DNA of 64,000 nt from assembly GCA_016490735.1 (NCBI GenBank), contig JAEMWC010000963.1, positions 51,001 to 115,000 on the forward strand. Reading direction: 5' to 3'. Shown here piece after piece: positions 54,971-64,000 of this stretch. The stretch comes from Pachyseris speciosa. Lineage: Eukaryota > Cnidaria > Anthozoa > Scleractinia > Pachyseridae. The position numbers and the translations under genes were made by a program. A model generated the notes under the pieces. The model made no database searches, had not been told where the DNA came from, and saw nothing but the letters and a program-made list of their open reading frames with translations. Each line of letters opens with the position of its first letter. Position 1 is the first letter of the stretch.

Positions 54971-57900
54971 CCTAAAAGTTCGCAATGGGAAAATCATAGC
55001 CCTTGAGGTTTGCGGAAGGCCGTAACTGCTGGTTTTGTTAGTCAAAAACGTCAGCCAGCGTTTTCGGAATGAAAACATTTCCTTGGAAAGTTCGTGAAAA
55101 GTTTATTTCAGCTAGCATTTTCAGAAAGGAAGATTTTTTTCCCTAACATTGTTAAGCAATTAAAATGTCACCTAAGGAATATCGAATCCGAATAGATAAA
55201 ATTCTTCTAGCTAACGATAACATCGATGAAGCGACTGAAAGTATAAAGTAAATAAGGGTGAACGAATACATGCAGAGGAAGGTAGATGAGGCAAAGTGTG
55301 GTTGAATGAATGCAAATTAAATGAAGGTAAATGATGAGGCCAGAAGGTAAGTGTGAGTGACTGAATACGGATAAAGATCGATGAAGGCAAATGTGGGGAC
55401 GAAGCGAAGATAGATAAAAGGAAATGTGGGTGAACGAATTGGGTGAAGGTACTCTGACTAAGGTAAATTTGCCGTTTACCGGCATGTCTACTTCACGGAA
55501 CCCACGGAACCAGCGGAACCTACAGAACCGCCTCTAAAATGATTCAAACAGGAAATACTGACATACCTGAATATGGTTTAAAACTCCCCAGGGTATGTAG
55601 ATGTCTCTGTACCTCCTTTAATGATTTTTTGTTTCATACAAAAATGGTCACTGGTTTTGACAACTGTCGCCAGTTTGGAAAGTACAGTGACTGCGTACCA
55701 TAGACAGTATAGTACAAATGTATTTTTAGATTCCCGTCTAAAAAGGTCTAAAACGAAAATGCGTCTTTTTACTGCAAGCAGTGTAGCCTGCGTTACGATT
55801 CAGTGTGGCCTTAACGTGCAATGTGACCTCAGTCAGAGAGACTGTTAAAATACCTATTTCTACATTTTAATCAAATTTCCCAATTTTGCAACTTGTCCTA
55901 AAATCGCTTAATCACCACCTACCGTTTCCTCTTCTCCCCATTACATCCCCAAAAAATGTTCCTTCATATTACTCTAATAGAGCTTTTTTTTTTCGAACCA
56001 CAAGTAATGTTTTTCTGCGTTTTTGGGGTTGATTGTATTCTTTGTGTTTGTTTCGAAAGTGTGATAACAAACAAAAACAATTATTTGCTCTCAATTCTTG
56101 ATTCCTGGTGCTCATTACTTGATACCACAAAAACACAGGAAACGTCCAATTCGTACTTTTTCCTGGGGAGTTTTAAACCATGTTTTAAGCAGTTTAGAGG
56201 TGGTTCTGTAAGTTCCGCTGGTTCCGAGAATTAGACATGAATATACAGATAAAGAAAGATGAAGGCAAATTTGGGTAAATGACTACGGCTTAAGGTAGAT
56301 GAGGACAAATGTGAGTGAATAAAAACGAAGGAAGGTATAAGAAGGCAAATGTGAGTCAATGAATGTGGATTAAGATAGATGAAGGTAAATGCGAGTGAGT
56401 CAATTGGAGGACGAACCTAGATGAAGGTGAATGTGGGCGAATGAAAGTGGAATAAGATAGATGAAGGCAAATGTGCGTGAATAAATGTGAATTAAGGTAG
56501 ATGAAGGCAAATTTGGGTCAATGAAGGAAGATCAAGGTAGATAAAGGTAAATTTGGGTGAATGAATGCAGATGAAGGTACATGAAGGCAAACTTGGGTGA
56601 ATGAATGTGGATTAAGGTAGATGAAGGCAAATTTGGGTGATTGAATGCAAATGAAGGTAGACGAGGGCAAATGTGGGTGAATGAATGCAGATGAAGGTAA
56701 ATGAAGGCAAATTATGGTGAATGAATGCAAGTTAAGGTAGATGAGGGCAATGAGGGTGAATGAAATGGATTAAGGTAGATGAAGGCCAACATGGATGAAT
56801 GAATAAGGATTAAGGTAGATGAAGGCAAACGTGGATGAATGAATGTGGATTAAAGTAGATAAAGGTAAATTTGGGTGAATAAATGCAGATGAAGGTAGAT
56901 GAAGGCAAATGTTGGTGAATGAATGTGGATTAAGGTAGATGAGGGCAATTGAGGGTGAATGAATGTGGCTTAAGGGAGATGAAGGTAGATGTGGGTGAAT
57001 GAATGTGGATTAAGGTAGATGAAGGTAAATTTGGGTGAATAAATGCAGATGAAGGTAGATGAAGGCAAATGTTGGTGAATGAATGTGGATTAAGGTAGAT
57101 GAAGGCAATTGAGGGTGAATGAATGTGGCTTAAGGGAGATGAAGGTAGATGTGGGTGAATGAATGTGGATTAAGGTAGATGAAGGTAAATTTGGGTGAAT
57201 GAATGCAGATAAAGGTAAACGAAGGCAAATGTTGGTGAATAAATGGAGATTAAGGTAGATGAAGGTAAATGTGGGCGAATTGAATTTGGAATAAGGTAGA
57301 TGAAGGCAAATATGTGTGAATGAATGTGGATTAAAGTAGATGAAGGCAAATGTGGGTCAGTGAATGTGGAAGAAGTGAGATGAATGCAAACTTGGCTGAG
57401 TGAATGTGGATTAAGGTAGATGAAGGCTAATGTGGGTCAATGAATGTGGAAGAAGGTAGATAAAGGCAAACCTGGCTGAATGAATGTGGATTAAGGTAGA
57501 TGAGGGCAAATGAGTGTGAATGAATGCGGATTAAGAGAGATGAGGGTAGATGTGGGTGAATGAATGTGGATTAAAGTAGATGAATGCTAGTAAATGTGGG
57601 TGAATGAATGCAGATGAAGGCAAATTATGGTTAATGAATACAAGTTTAGGTAGACGAGGGCAAATGAGGGTGAATGAACGTGGATTAAGGTAGATGAAGG
57701 CAAATGTGGATGAATGAATGTGGATTAAGGTAGATGAAGATAAATTTGGGCGAATGAATGCAGATGAGGGTGGACCAGGGCATTAATGTTGGTGTTAATG
57801 TAGATGAGGGCAAACGAGGGTGAATGAATGTGGATTAAGGTAAATGAAGTTAAGTGCGGGCGAATGAATGTGGATTAGGGTAGATGAAGGTAAATGTAGG

Positions 57901-58910
57901 CAAATGAATGTGGAATAAGGTAGATGAAGGCAAATGTGCGTGAATGAATGTGGAATAAGGTAGATGAAGGAAATGTGTGTGAATGAATGTGGATTAAGGT
58001 AGATGGAGACAAATTTGGGTCAATGAATGTGGAAGAAGGTAGATGTAGGCAATCGTGGATGAATGAATGTGGATTAAGGTAGATGAAGGCAAATGTGGAT
58101 GAATGAATGTGGATTAAGGAAGATTAGGGCAAATGAGGATGAATGAATGTGCATTAAGGGAGATGAAGGTAGATATGGGTGAATGATTGTGGATTAAGGT
58201 AGATGAAGGTAAATGTGGGCGAATGAATGTCGAATAAGGTAGATGAAGGGAAATGTGGGCGAATGAATGTGGAATAAGATAGATGAAGGCAAATGTGCGT
58301 GAATGAATGTGGATTAAAGTAGATGAAGGCAAATGTGGGTGAATGAATGTGGAATAAGTGCGAATGAATGTGGAATAAGGTAGATGAAGGCAAATGTGGG
58401 CGAATGAATGTGGAATAAGGTAGATGAAGGCAAATGTGGGTTTTATGAATGTGGATTAAGGTAGATGAAGGCAAATATGGGTGGATGAATGCAGAGTAAG
58501 GTAGATGAAGGCAAATTTGGGTGAGTGAATGCAGGGAAATGTGCGTGAATGAATGTGGATTAAGGTAGATGACGGTGAATGTTAGCGAATGAATGTGGAA
58601 TAAGGTAGATGAAGGCAAATTTGGGTTAATGAATGTGGGTTAAGGTAGATGAGGAGAGGTGAGGGTGAATGAATGTGGGTTAAGGGAGATGAAGGTAGAT
58701 GTGGGTGAATGAATGTGCAGTAAGGTAAATGAAGGCAAATGTGGGCGAATGAATGTGGAATAAGGCAGATGAAGTCAAATGCGCGTGAATGAATGTACAT
58801 TAAGGTAGATGAAGGTAAATGTGGGCGAATGAATGTGGATGGATACCCATAAAGGCTGATGCGAGTGAATGAGTGATATCACATCCATATCGTATTTTAA
58901 TATGTACAAC
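54971..58910 (-). repeat. Satellite-bearing element copy 2, inverted
   Basis: In reverse complement relative to copy 1: partial end B (54971-55190), the 40-bp array (55240-55470 and 56245-58850; plus-strand unit GGTAGATGAAGGCAAATGTG + GGTGAATGAATGTGGATTAA), then end A ending ATGTACAAC at 58910. End A matches 41448-41535 at roughly 85-90% over 85 bp. A 757-bp MITE splits the array. Four-unit (160-bp) higher-order repeats occur at 56860-57180. Confidence 0.85.
55483..56239. mobile_element. 757-bp foldback DNA element inside array 2
   Basis: CATGTCTA and TAGACATG form the tips. The imperfect inverted arms continue with GGAACCAGCGGAACC/GGTTCCGCTGGTTCC-like sequence, GAACCGCCTCTAAA/TTTAGAGGTGGTTC and TGGTTTAAAACTCCCC/GGGGAGTTTTAAACCA. 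Interrupts the satellite, so insertion is later than the array. Confidence 0.8.
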
Positions 58911-60029
58911 TGTCGGCTTATGCATCCCGATGATGCTAACATAGCCGGAAACGTCCACGGCGGGACAACACTGACGCTAATCGAGGAAGCTGGTCTCATA
59001 ATTGCAACGCGTCACTGTAACAAAAACGCCAGCACTGGTGTTGATCACAAACCAGTGTTGGCAGCCTTGGCACGTGTTGAAAGAACGGATTTTTTGCAGC
59101 CAATGTACATTGGAGAAGTTGCACAGGTTCATGTGGAGCTGGGGTACGCATCAAACACTCATTAGAGATGAAGGCGTTTGTGTGGGCGGAGAATCTTGTC
59201 ACCGAAAGTCGAAGATGGACTAATCGCGCCTCGCTATGGTACGTTCCAGTAGCCGGAAGTGACGAAATGAGAGTCATACCGGAAGTCCCCAGAATTGAGT
59301 ATCTTAGCAAAGAGGAAGAAGAGAGAGGAAGGGAGCGCTATGAAAGGCAGAAGAGAGCACGACTAGACAAAGAGGAACATTTAAAGGAGGTACATGTAGG
59401 ATATCAATTTCCTTTTACTGTGAGAAAGTTGTTATCAAATAATATTTGGGCTGCATTTTACAAGTACTTTCCTTTGAATTGAAGGGTTTGCTGCAAAAAG
59501 GAGGCAGGGCATATAAATTATTGTAATTTTCTCTAAATTCATTCTACTTTTGGATAAAATACAGTATAAAATACAGTATAAATGAAGGAGCCATGTACAT
59601 CTTAACATTGCAGACATGATTTTTATCATTACCCTTGAGTGTAACTTGGCCTTTGGCTGTTTCTTTGTTTGTTTTTCCCTCCTTAGGCAGCACTTAACAC
59701 ACAAACAAGCATGCATCGTATGTGCTCAGATGAAGGGGAAGTGTCATGTTACAGTGTGTCCAACTCACAGTCATCACTGATCCACTCTGCTCAGCCTTCT
59801 GACTGCTCAGTTACTGGTTATGTGCTTGGTGGCGTTACCATGAAGATGATGGATGAAGTGGCTGGAATAGTTGCATTCCGACACTGTAAGACAAATGTGG
59901 TGACTGCATCAATTGGTAAGATTCACCAGCAAAACTGTAATGGCAGCACTTAATACTAACTCTTGTAAAATACAATACAGCACTATAGCATACCATACAC
60001 TGTACCATCATGGACAAAAAAATATATAT

Positions 60030-60095
<66 letters not shown>

Positions 60096-62588
60096 CAGGC
60101 TTCTTTTCGCAATTGCATAAATTGCGTTCACAACTGCGAGGATCATTCTTCATTTGATTTCATTTCCGCAGTTCATATATGATTCATTTCATATATCATT
60201 CACACTCATTTCTTTCACGGGAACATATGAACCCACAATTGACCTGCTCCAATGTCGGTGGCTTCATAGCTCAGTTGGTTAGAGCATCACACCGGTAACC
60301 ACGAGGTAACGGGTTCAAACCCCGTTGAAGTCCTGAATTTTTTTTCAGGCTTCTTTTCGCAATTGCATAAATTGCGTTCACAACTGCGAAGATCATTCTT
60401 CATTTGATTTCATTTCCGCAGTTCATATATGATTCATTTCATATATCATTCACACTCATTTCTTTCACGGGAACATATGAACCCACAATTGACCTGCTCC
60501 CAATGTCGGTGGCTTCATAGCTCAGTTGGTTAGAGCATCACACCGGTAACCACGAGGTAACGGGTTCAAACCCCGTTGAAGTCCTGAATTTTTTTCAGGC
60601 TTCTTTTCGCAATTGCATAAATTGCGTTCACAACTGCGAAGATCATTCTTCATTTGATTTCATTTCCGCAGTTCATATATGATTCATTTCATATATCATT
60701 CACACTCATTTCTTTCACGGGAACATATGAACCCACAATTGACCTGCTCCCAATGTCGGTGGCTTCATAGCTCAGTTGGTTAGAGCATCACACCGGTAAC
60801 CACGAGGTAACGGGTTCAAACCCCGTTGAAGTCCTGAATTTTTTTTCAGGCTTCTTTTCGCAATTGCATAAATTGCGTTCACAACTGCGAAGATCATTCT
60901 TCATTTGATTTCATTTCCGCAGTTCATATATGATTCATTTCATATATCATTCACACTCATTTCTTTCACAGGAACATATGAACCCACAATTGACCTGCTC
61001 CCAACGTCAGTGGCTTCATAGCTTAGTTGGTTGGAGCATCACACCGGTAACTGCGAGGTCATGGGTTCATACCCGTTGAAGTCCTGATTTTTTTTTTCAG
61101 GCTTCTTTTCGCAATTGCATAAGTTGCATTCACATTTGCGAGGATCATTCTTCATTTGATTTGATTTCCGCAGTTCATATATGATTCATTTCATATATCA
61201 TCATGGACAAAAGTGTTGACACATTTGAGCAAAGTAATCGCTTTCTATCAGCGTCAATTTGTAATCATTGAAAAAAAAAAAATTTTTGTCTACAGCCAAG
61301 TTCCCTTCTCCCCTTTTCAATATTGAAATAAGCTCCATGGATACTGGTACGTGGTTACAACATTGAAAGGGGGAAAGGGGGTCAAAATAGGTAGAATTAT
61401 TGGAGTCATTGCTCGCCTTAGGCACTTCGTTCCCCTCTGTACTCTTTTAAATATCTATCGTTCCTTGAGATTTCCTTACATGTCATACGGTTTACATGTA
61501 GTTGCTTGGGGTCAAGCTGCTAAAGCCCATCAACAAAAACTTCTTGTACTACAAAAACATGTCATTTTTTTAATGCATTTTTCTAAGCCCAGAGCACACG
61601 CCATCTCTTTGTTTATCTCCTGAAATATCCTCCCCTTAAATATGCTCTATTTTGAAACTGTTTCTTCCTTGATGTATGACATCTCACATTTGTCTGTTCC
61701 TTGTAATATCAGTGATCTCTTTACTAAAGTTAATGAAATACATAAGCACAAGACCAGGAGCTCCTCTTCAGGCAACTTTTATATTAAATCTTCGAGTCTG
61801 AGCCTAAATCAAAGGTCCTTTGCCAGATTTGGAATTCCTACCAGGACAGATTTCGACAACTCCCCAAAAGTACCTTTAAAAGCCTGTACATGGTTTGTTA
61901 CTCTCAATAATGGAATCTGAGGATGATTATGTTGAAACACCTATTCTCCTGCATGGAATTGCAAATTTTACATACCGGGGTAATTTATCTACAATTTTTT
62001 TTTTGTATGCAAAGCAAATTTTTTGTGTTGACTTTCCTAACCTTATCCTACCGTTTTCGTTTTCATATCCTCTTGTTTTCATTCCTTTGATCTGATATTA
62101 TTTTAGCTTGTATCATGACTGTACTGATAAGTACTGGCAATGCTCAATGGATTTAAGTTGTTGTACCACAGACTGCAGTATTATTGTAACCCAACTCCAC
62201 ACACCACGATTAGCCTTTGCTATTTGTGGAAAGAGATGGACTATAACGTTTTGCATCTGTCTGATTGCTTGTTTTTATTTATTTATTGTGATTTATTTTA
62301 TTACGATGTTAATACTATTGAACTCTGTATTATTAAACTGTAAACTGTATTTAATTCTATATTAAGCAGCTGTATTAAACTGTTTTGAAGGACTGTCAAC
62401 TTACAATTAATTTTGGCAAGTACTGTATTGCTGAATTTAGACGACTTTTCTGATAATTTCAGATGCAATTGACTTTCATGCACCAGTGAAACTGGGCCAT
62501 GTTTTACACTTGACTCGGAGAGCAACTTTTACCAGCAGCAAGTCAATGGAGATTGAGGTTCTAGTGGATGCAAAGGATTATATTGCAG
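58869..62588 (+). CDS. ACOT7: ACOT7, cytosolic acyl-CoA thioesterase 7 (5' part; 3' end beyond window)
   Basis: ACOT7 (brain acyl-CoA hydrolase) cleaves long-chain acyl-CoA to fatty acid and CoA with two tandem hotdog domains. Exon 58869-59389 encodes hotdog 1: CRLMHPDDANIAGNVHGGTT carries the catalytic Asn of the NVHGG motif, then ALARVERTDFLQPMYIGEVA and RASLWYVPV. Exon 59687-59915 opens hotdog 2 with SQSSLIH, GYVLGGVTMKMMDEVAGIVA (catalytic Asp) and RHCKTNVVTASI. Exon 62463-62588 encodes DAIDFHAPVKLG and SSKSMEIEVLVDA. Donors and acceptors are canonical and phases agree. The ATG at 58869 gives MSDITSISYFNMYN before CRLM, the same length class as the mammalian MSGPD isoform. A 1-nt deletion near 59160 (ASNT versus LEMKAFVWAENL in the next frame) breaks the ORF. 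No further exon is visible to 64000. Confidence 0.92.
60037..60080. repeat. (TA)n microsatellite
   Basis: About 20 TA units, followed by a T run, at the 5' edge of the SINE array. Confidence 0.9.
60260..60333 (+). repeat. tRNA-like SINE head 1
   Basis: Acceptor arm GGCTTCA/TGAAGTC, D arm GCTC/GAGC and T arm ACGGG/CCCGT all pair. A box TAGCTCAGTTGG and B box GGTTCAAAC are present. The anticodon stem (TCACA/CCACG) does not pair and position 33 is not T, so it is a SINE promoter, not a working tRNA. Confidence 0.8.
60511..60584 (+). repeat. tRNA-like SINE head 2
   Basis: Identical to head 1 by eye. Confidence 0.8.
60761..60834 (+). repeat. tRNA-like SINE head 3
   Basis: Identical to head 1 by eye. 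Confidence 0.8.
61012..61084 (+). repeat. tRNA-like SINE head 4, diverged
   Basis: Differs from heads 1-3 in the D arm (GCTTAGTTGGTTGGAG), anticodon arm (CTGCGAGGTC) and T arm (one base shorter). Confidence 0.75.
61350..62370 (+). mobile_element. LINE fragment, end of reverse transcriptase and 3' UTR
   Basis: Plus-strand frames give GRIIGVIARLRHFVPLCTLL, NIYRSLRFPYMSYG, VVAWGQAAKAHQQKLLVLQK and, after a stop, TVSSLMYDISHLSVP, KTRSSSSGNFYIKSS and SEDDYVETPILLHG. These are the thumb/C-terminal segments of a cnidarian LINE reverse transcriptase. Several stops and frameshifts; 5' truncated. Lies in an ACOT7 intron. Confidence 0.8.
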
Positions 62589-62674
62589 GTGAGAGCTGTT
62601 TGACTTAAGCTAATGACACAGGCTTCAACATTTGAGTGTCTTGATCTCGGTTAAAGTGCCCCTTACCCTATTAT

Positions 62675-62919
62675 CGTATCGTTGGACTTTTTATGAACTT
62701 TAAATCTTATGATAAACTAAGCATCATTTGGTATGCGACCAAGTCAGCAGGGGTATGTTTCACAAACCGGTTTGCATCATGGTAAGTCAGCAAACATGCA
62801 TGCAAACCTTTTTGTAACATCAACTGGGGAATAGACCCACAACCCTGCTGACTTGGTCGCATACCAAATGATGCTTAGTTTATCATAAGTTTTAAAGCCC
62901 ATAAACAGTCCAACGATAC
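62675..62919. mobile_element. MITE with 78-bp inverted repeats
   Basis: Arms 62675-62752 and 62842-62919 are near-perfect complements (GTATCGTTGGACT, ACTTATGATAAACTAAGCAT, TGGTATGCGACCAAGTCAGC). The 89-bp centre has GCAAACC/GGTTTGC foldbacks. ACOT7 intron. Confidence 0.8.
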
Positions 62920-62929
62920 AGTATAACCA

Positions 62930-64000
62930 GTGCTCTAGCTAGGCCGAAATGAAAGGGCACTCCACCCCGCCATTTTCTTGCCCACCCTTTCATTTTGCTG
63001 AGCGCCCTTTGTTTTCATCGCTTGCCCTCTCTTTTCTTATGTTTTGTTTTGTTGTTGTTGTTGTTTTTGCATTGCCATAGAATTACGGTCAGCAGTATGT
63101 TAAAGCTGCTAGTATAGTTTTCATCTCAAAAGCTGAGAGAGATTTCCTGACAGCCAAAATATTTAATTCTTACAGCTCTCACAGTATTTGACCCAGCAAA
63201 CGTGCCACAGAGTTTCATCCTTTACACTGAGAAGGAAATTAAAGCTTTGGACAAATTATTCATATGCATGAGACGCAAATTAAAAAAAACAAATAATATG
63301 CAAATTTTCTGCCCTTTTACCTTGTAAACCTAGCTTAAGAACAGAGGTAACTGTGTGTACACTGTGTACTAATTAAGCCTTGGAATCAACACAAGATTAT
63401 TTCCACATGGCATTTGCCATTTTAGGTATCAAATTCCTTAACAATTATTTTCTGAAGGGAGGACAAAGGAAATAATTACTGTAAACCAGGTTTGAAAATG
63501 AAATCCTTCATAAAAATTGGTGAACTAGTGCCTTGATTTCTTCATGAATTATCAATGGTTCAGAAGCTATAATTATAAACCTCTTCCAGGAGTGCTTCTC
63601 TGGATAACCAAACACCTTGTCAAGCCACCTCATGTTTTTTCAAGTCACTTCTCAGTGTTTGGATATCTGATGAAATGCTCTTTCTTGCGTTTGAGATATT
63701 ACTAGTAGATTACCGTAAAAGTTCTATTAAGCCCCCCTCTGTAATAAGCCCCCTGGTTGGGAGTCGGTTTTTGTAATAAGCCCCCCCCCCCTCTCTGATA
63801 GTCCCCCCTTTTGAGACACGAGATTTTGTTATTATTCCCTCCTATTCCATCTTACAAAATATACGTTATGCGGCCCAGTTGGTTTGTTTTTAAACAAATA
63901 TTCAATAAAACATACAATACTGTTTCCTGCTCGGTATTAAATATTAAGGTTTTACTGCAGTTGTTTCAGATTGGTACAGAAATTATTTAACAAGATAACG
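62930..64000. other. ACOT7 intron sequence, no exon recognised
   Basis: Contains a GTGCTCTAGCTAGGC-type dispersed fragment (62930-63010) and a repeat of AATAAGCCCCC units (63730-63800). No segment resembles the remaining ACOT7 C-terminal coding sequence. Confidence 0.5.

Larger units (their letters stand above)
60007..61212 (+). mobile_element. Tandem tRNA-SINE array (~250-bp period) inserted as one unit
   Basis: CATCATGGACAAAA flanks the block at 60006-60019 and 61199-61212, a 14-bp target duplication. Inside, after a (TA)n tract (60037-60080), four tRNA-like heads alternate with five copies of a ~175-bp body (CAGGCTTCTTTTCGCAATTG ... GACCTGCTCCCAATGTC). Period 250-251 bp; the first three full units are almost identical, the last is more diverged. 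Lies in the ACOT7 intron 59916-62462. Confidence 0.85.

Noticed and set aside
56518..58999. Minus-strand His/Ser/Pro-rich ORFs
   Set aside because: Same satellite, opposite strand.
60260..61084. Cluster of four tRNA genes
   Set aside because: Anticodon stems do not pair, U33 is missing and each head is fused to the same SINE body.
63177..63240. Next ACOT7 exon
   Set aside because: A TTACAG acceptor precedes an open stretch, but the translation does not match the ACOT7 C-terminal region.

Overview
The window is nuclear DNA of an animal, most likely an anthozoan cnidarian such as a stony coral. Genes are intron-rich with GT-AG splice sites. Two conserved metazoan genes can be recognised. The rest is AT-rich DNA packed with tRNA-derived SINEs, foldback MITEs, LINE fragments, THAP/P2RX7-type ORFs, many TACATGTA-like words and a hammerhead ribozyme. 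The coral assignment is inference from this repeat style, not a database match.

Layout. 0.6-6.4 kb: a plus-strand multi-exon gene I cannot name, with a Lys/Arg-rich C-terminus and a duplicated exon block. 7.9-21.3 kb: mainly repeats (a TTAA-flanked MITE, a 5'-truncated LINE, SINEs, diverged tandem blocks, a three-unit ~224 bp satellite) plus one short ZAD-like ORF. 21.5-24.3 kb: two unnamed genes transcribed divergently from a ~200 bp CCAAT-box promoter; the plus gene carries an apparent 1-nt frameshift. 24.3-33.9 kb: hairpins, MITEs, SINE relics, a GPCR-like fragment and a type I hammerhead ribozyme with a mutated core base. 33.9-41.3 kb: SZRD1 on the minus strand (five of about six exons found).

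41.4-58.9 kb: the SZRD1-ACOT7 interval is almost wholly repetitive. Two arrays of one 40-bp satellite lie in opposite orientation. Both have the same boundary sequence at one end and the same ~350 bp dispersed sequence at the other, so they look like two copies of one satellite-bearing element or a large inverted duplication. Array 1 is interrupted by a 3.4 kb TTAA-flanked, Kolobok-like transposon with a degenerate THAP gene and a convergent P2RX7-like zinc-domain gene, each preceded by the same CRE-containing 20-mer. Between the arrays lie three stem-loop units, MITEs with 22-bp terminal repeats, and a Gypsy-type LTR element (191-bp LTRs, 5-bp target duplication) whose pol region is internally inverted at the catalytic aspartate pair.

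58.9 kb to the end: ACOT7 (acyl-CoA thioesterase 7) on the plus strand. Three coding exons cover both hotdog domains; the 3' end is outside the window. Its start codon and first 14 codons lie in the terminal sequence shared with the satellite element, and exon 1 has an apparent 1-nt deletion. ACOT7 introns hold a multimeric tRNA-SINE array inserted as one unit, a LINE fragment and a MITE.

SZRD1 (RNA-binding, cytosolic) and ACOT7 (fatty-acyl-CoA hydrolysis) are independent housekeeping genes; no operon-like or defence system is evident. The novelty is in the mobile and repetitive DNA.
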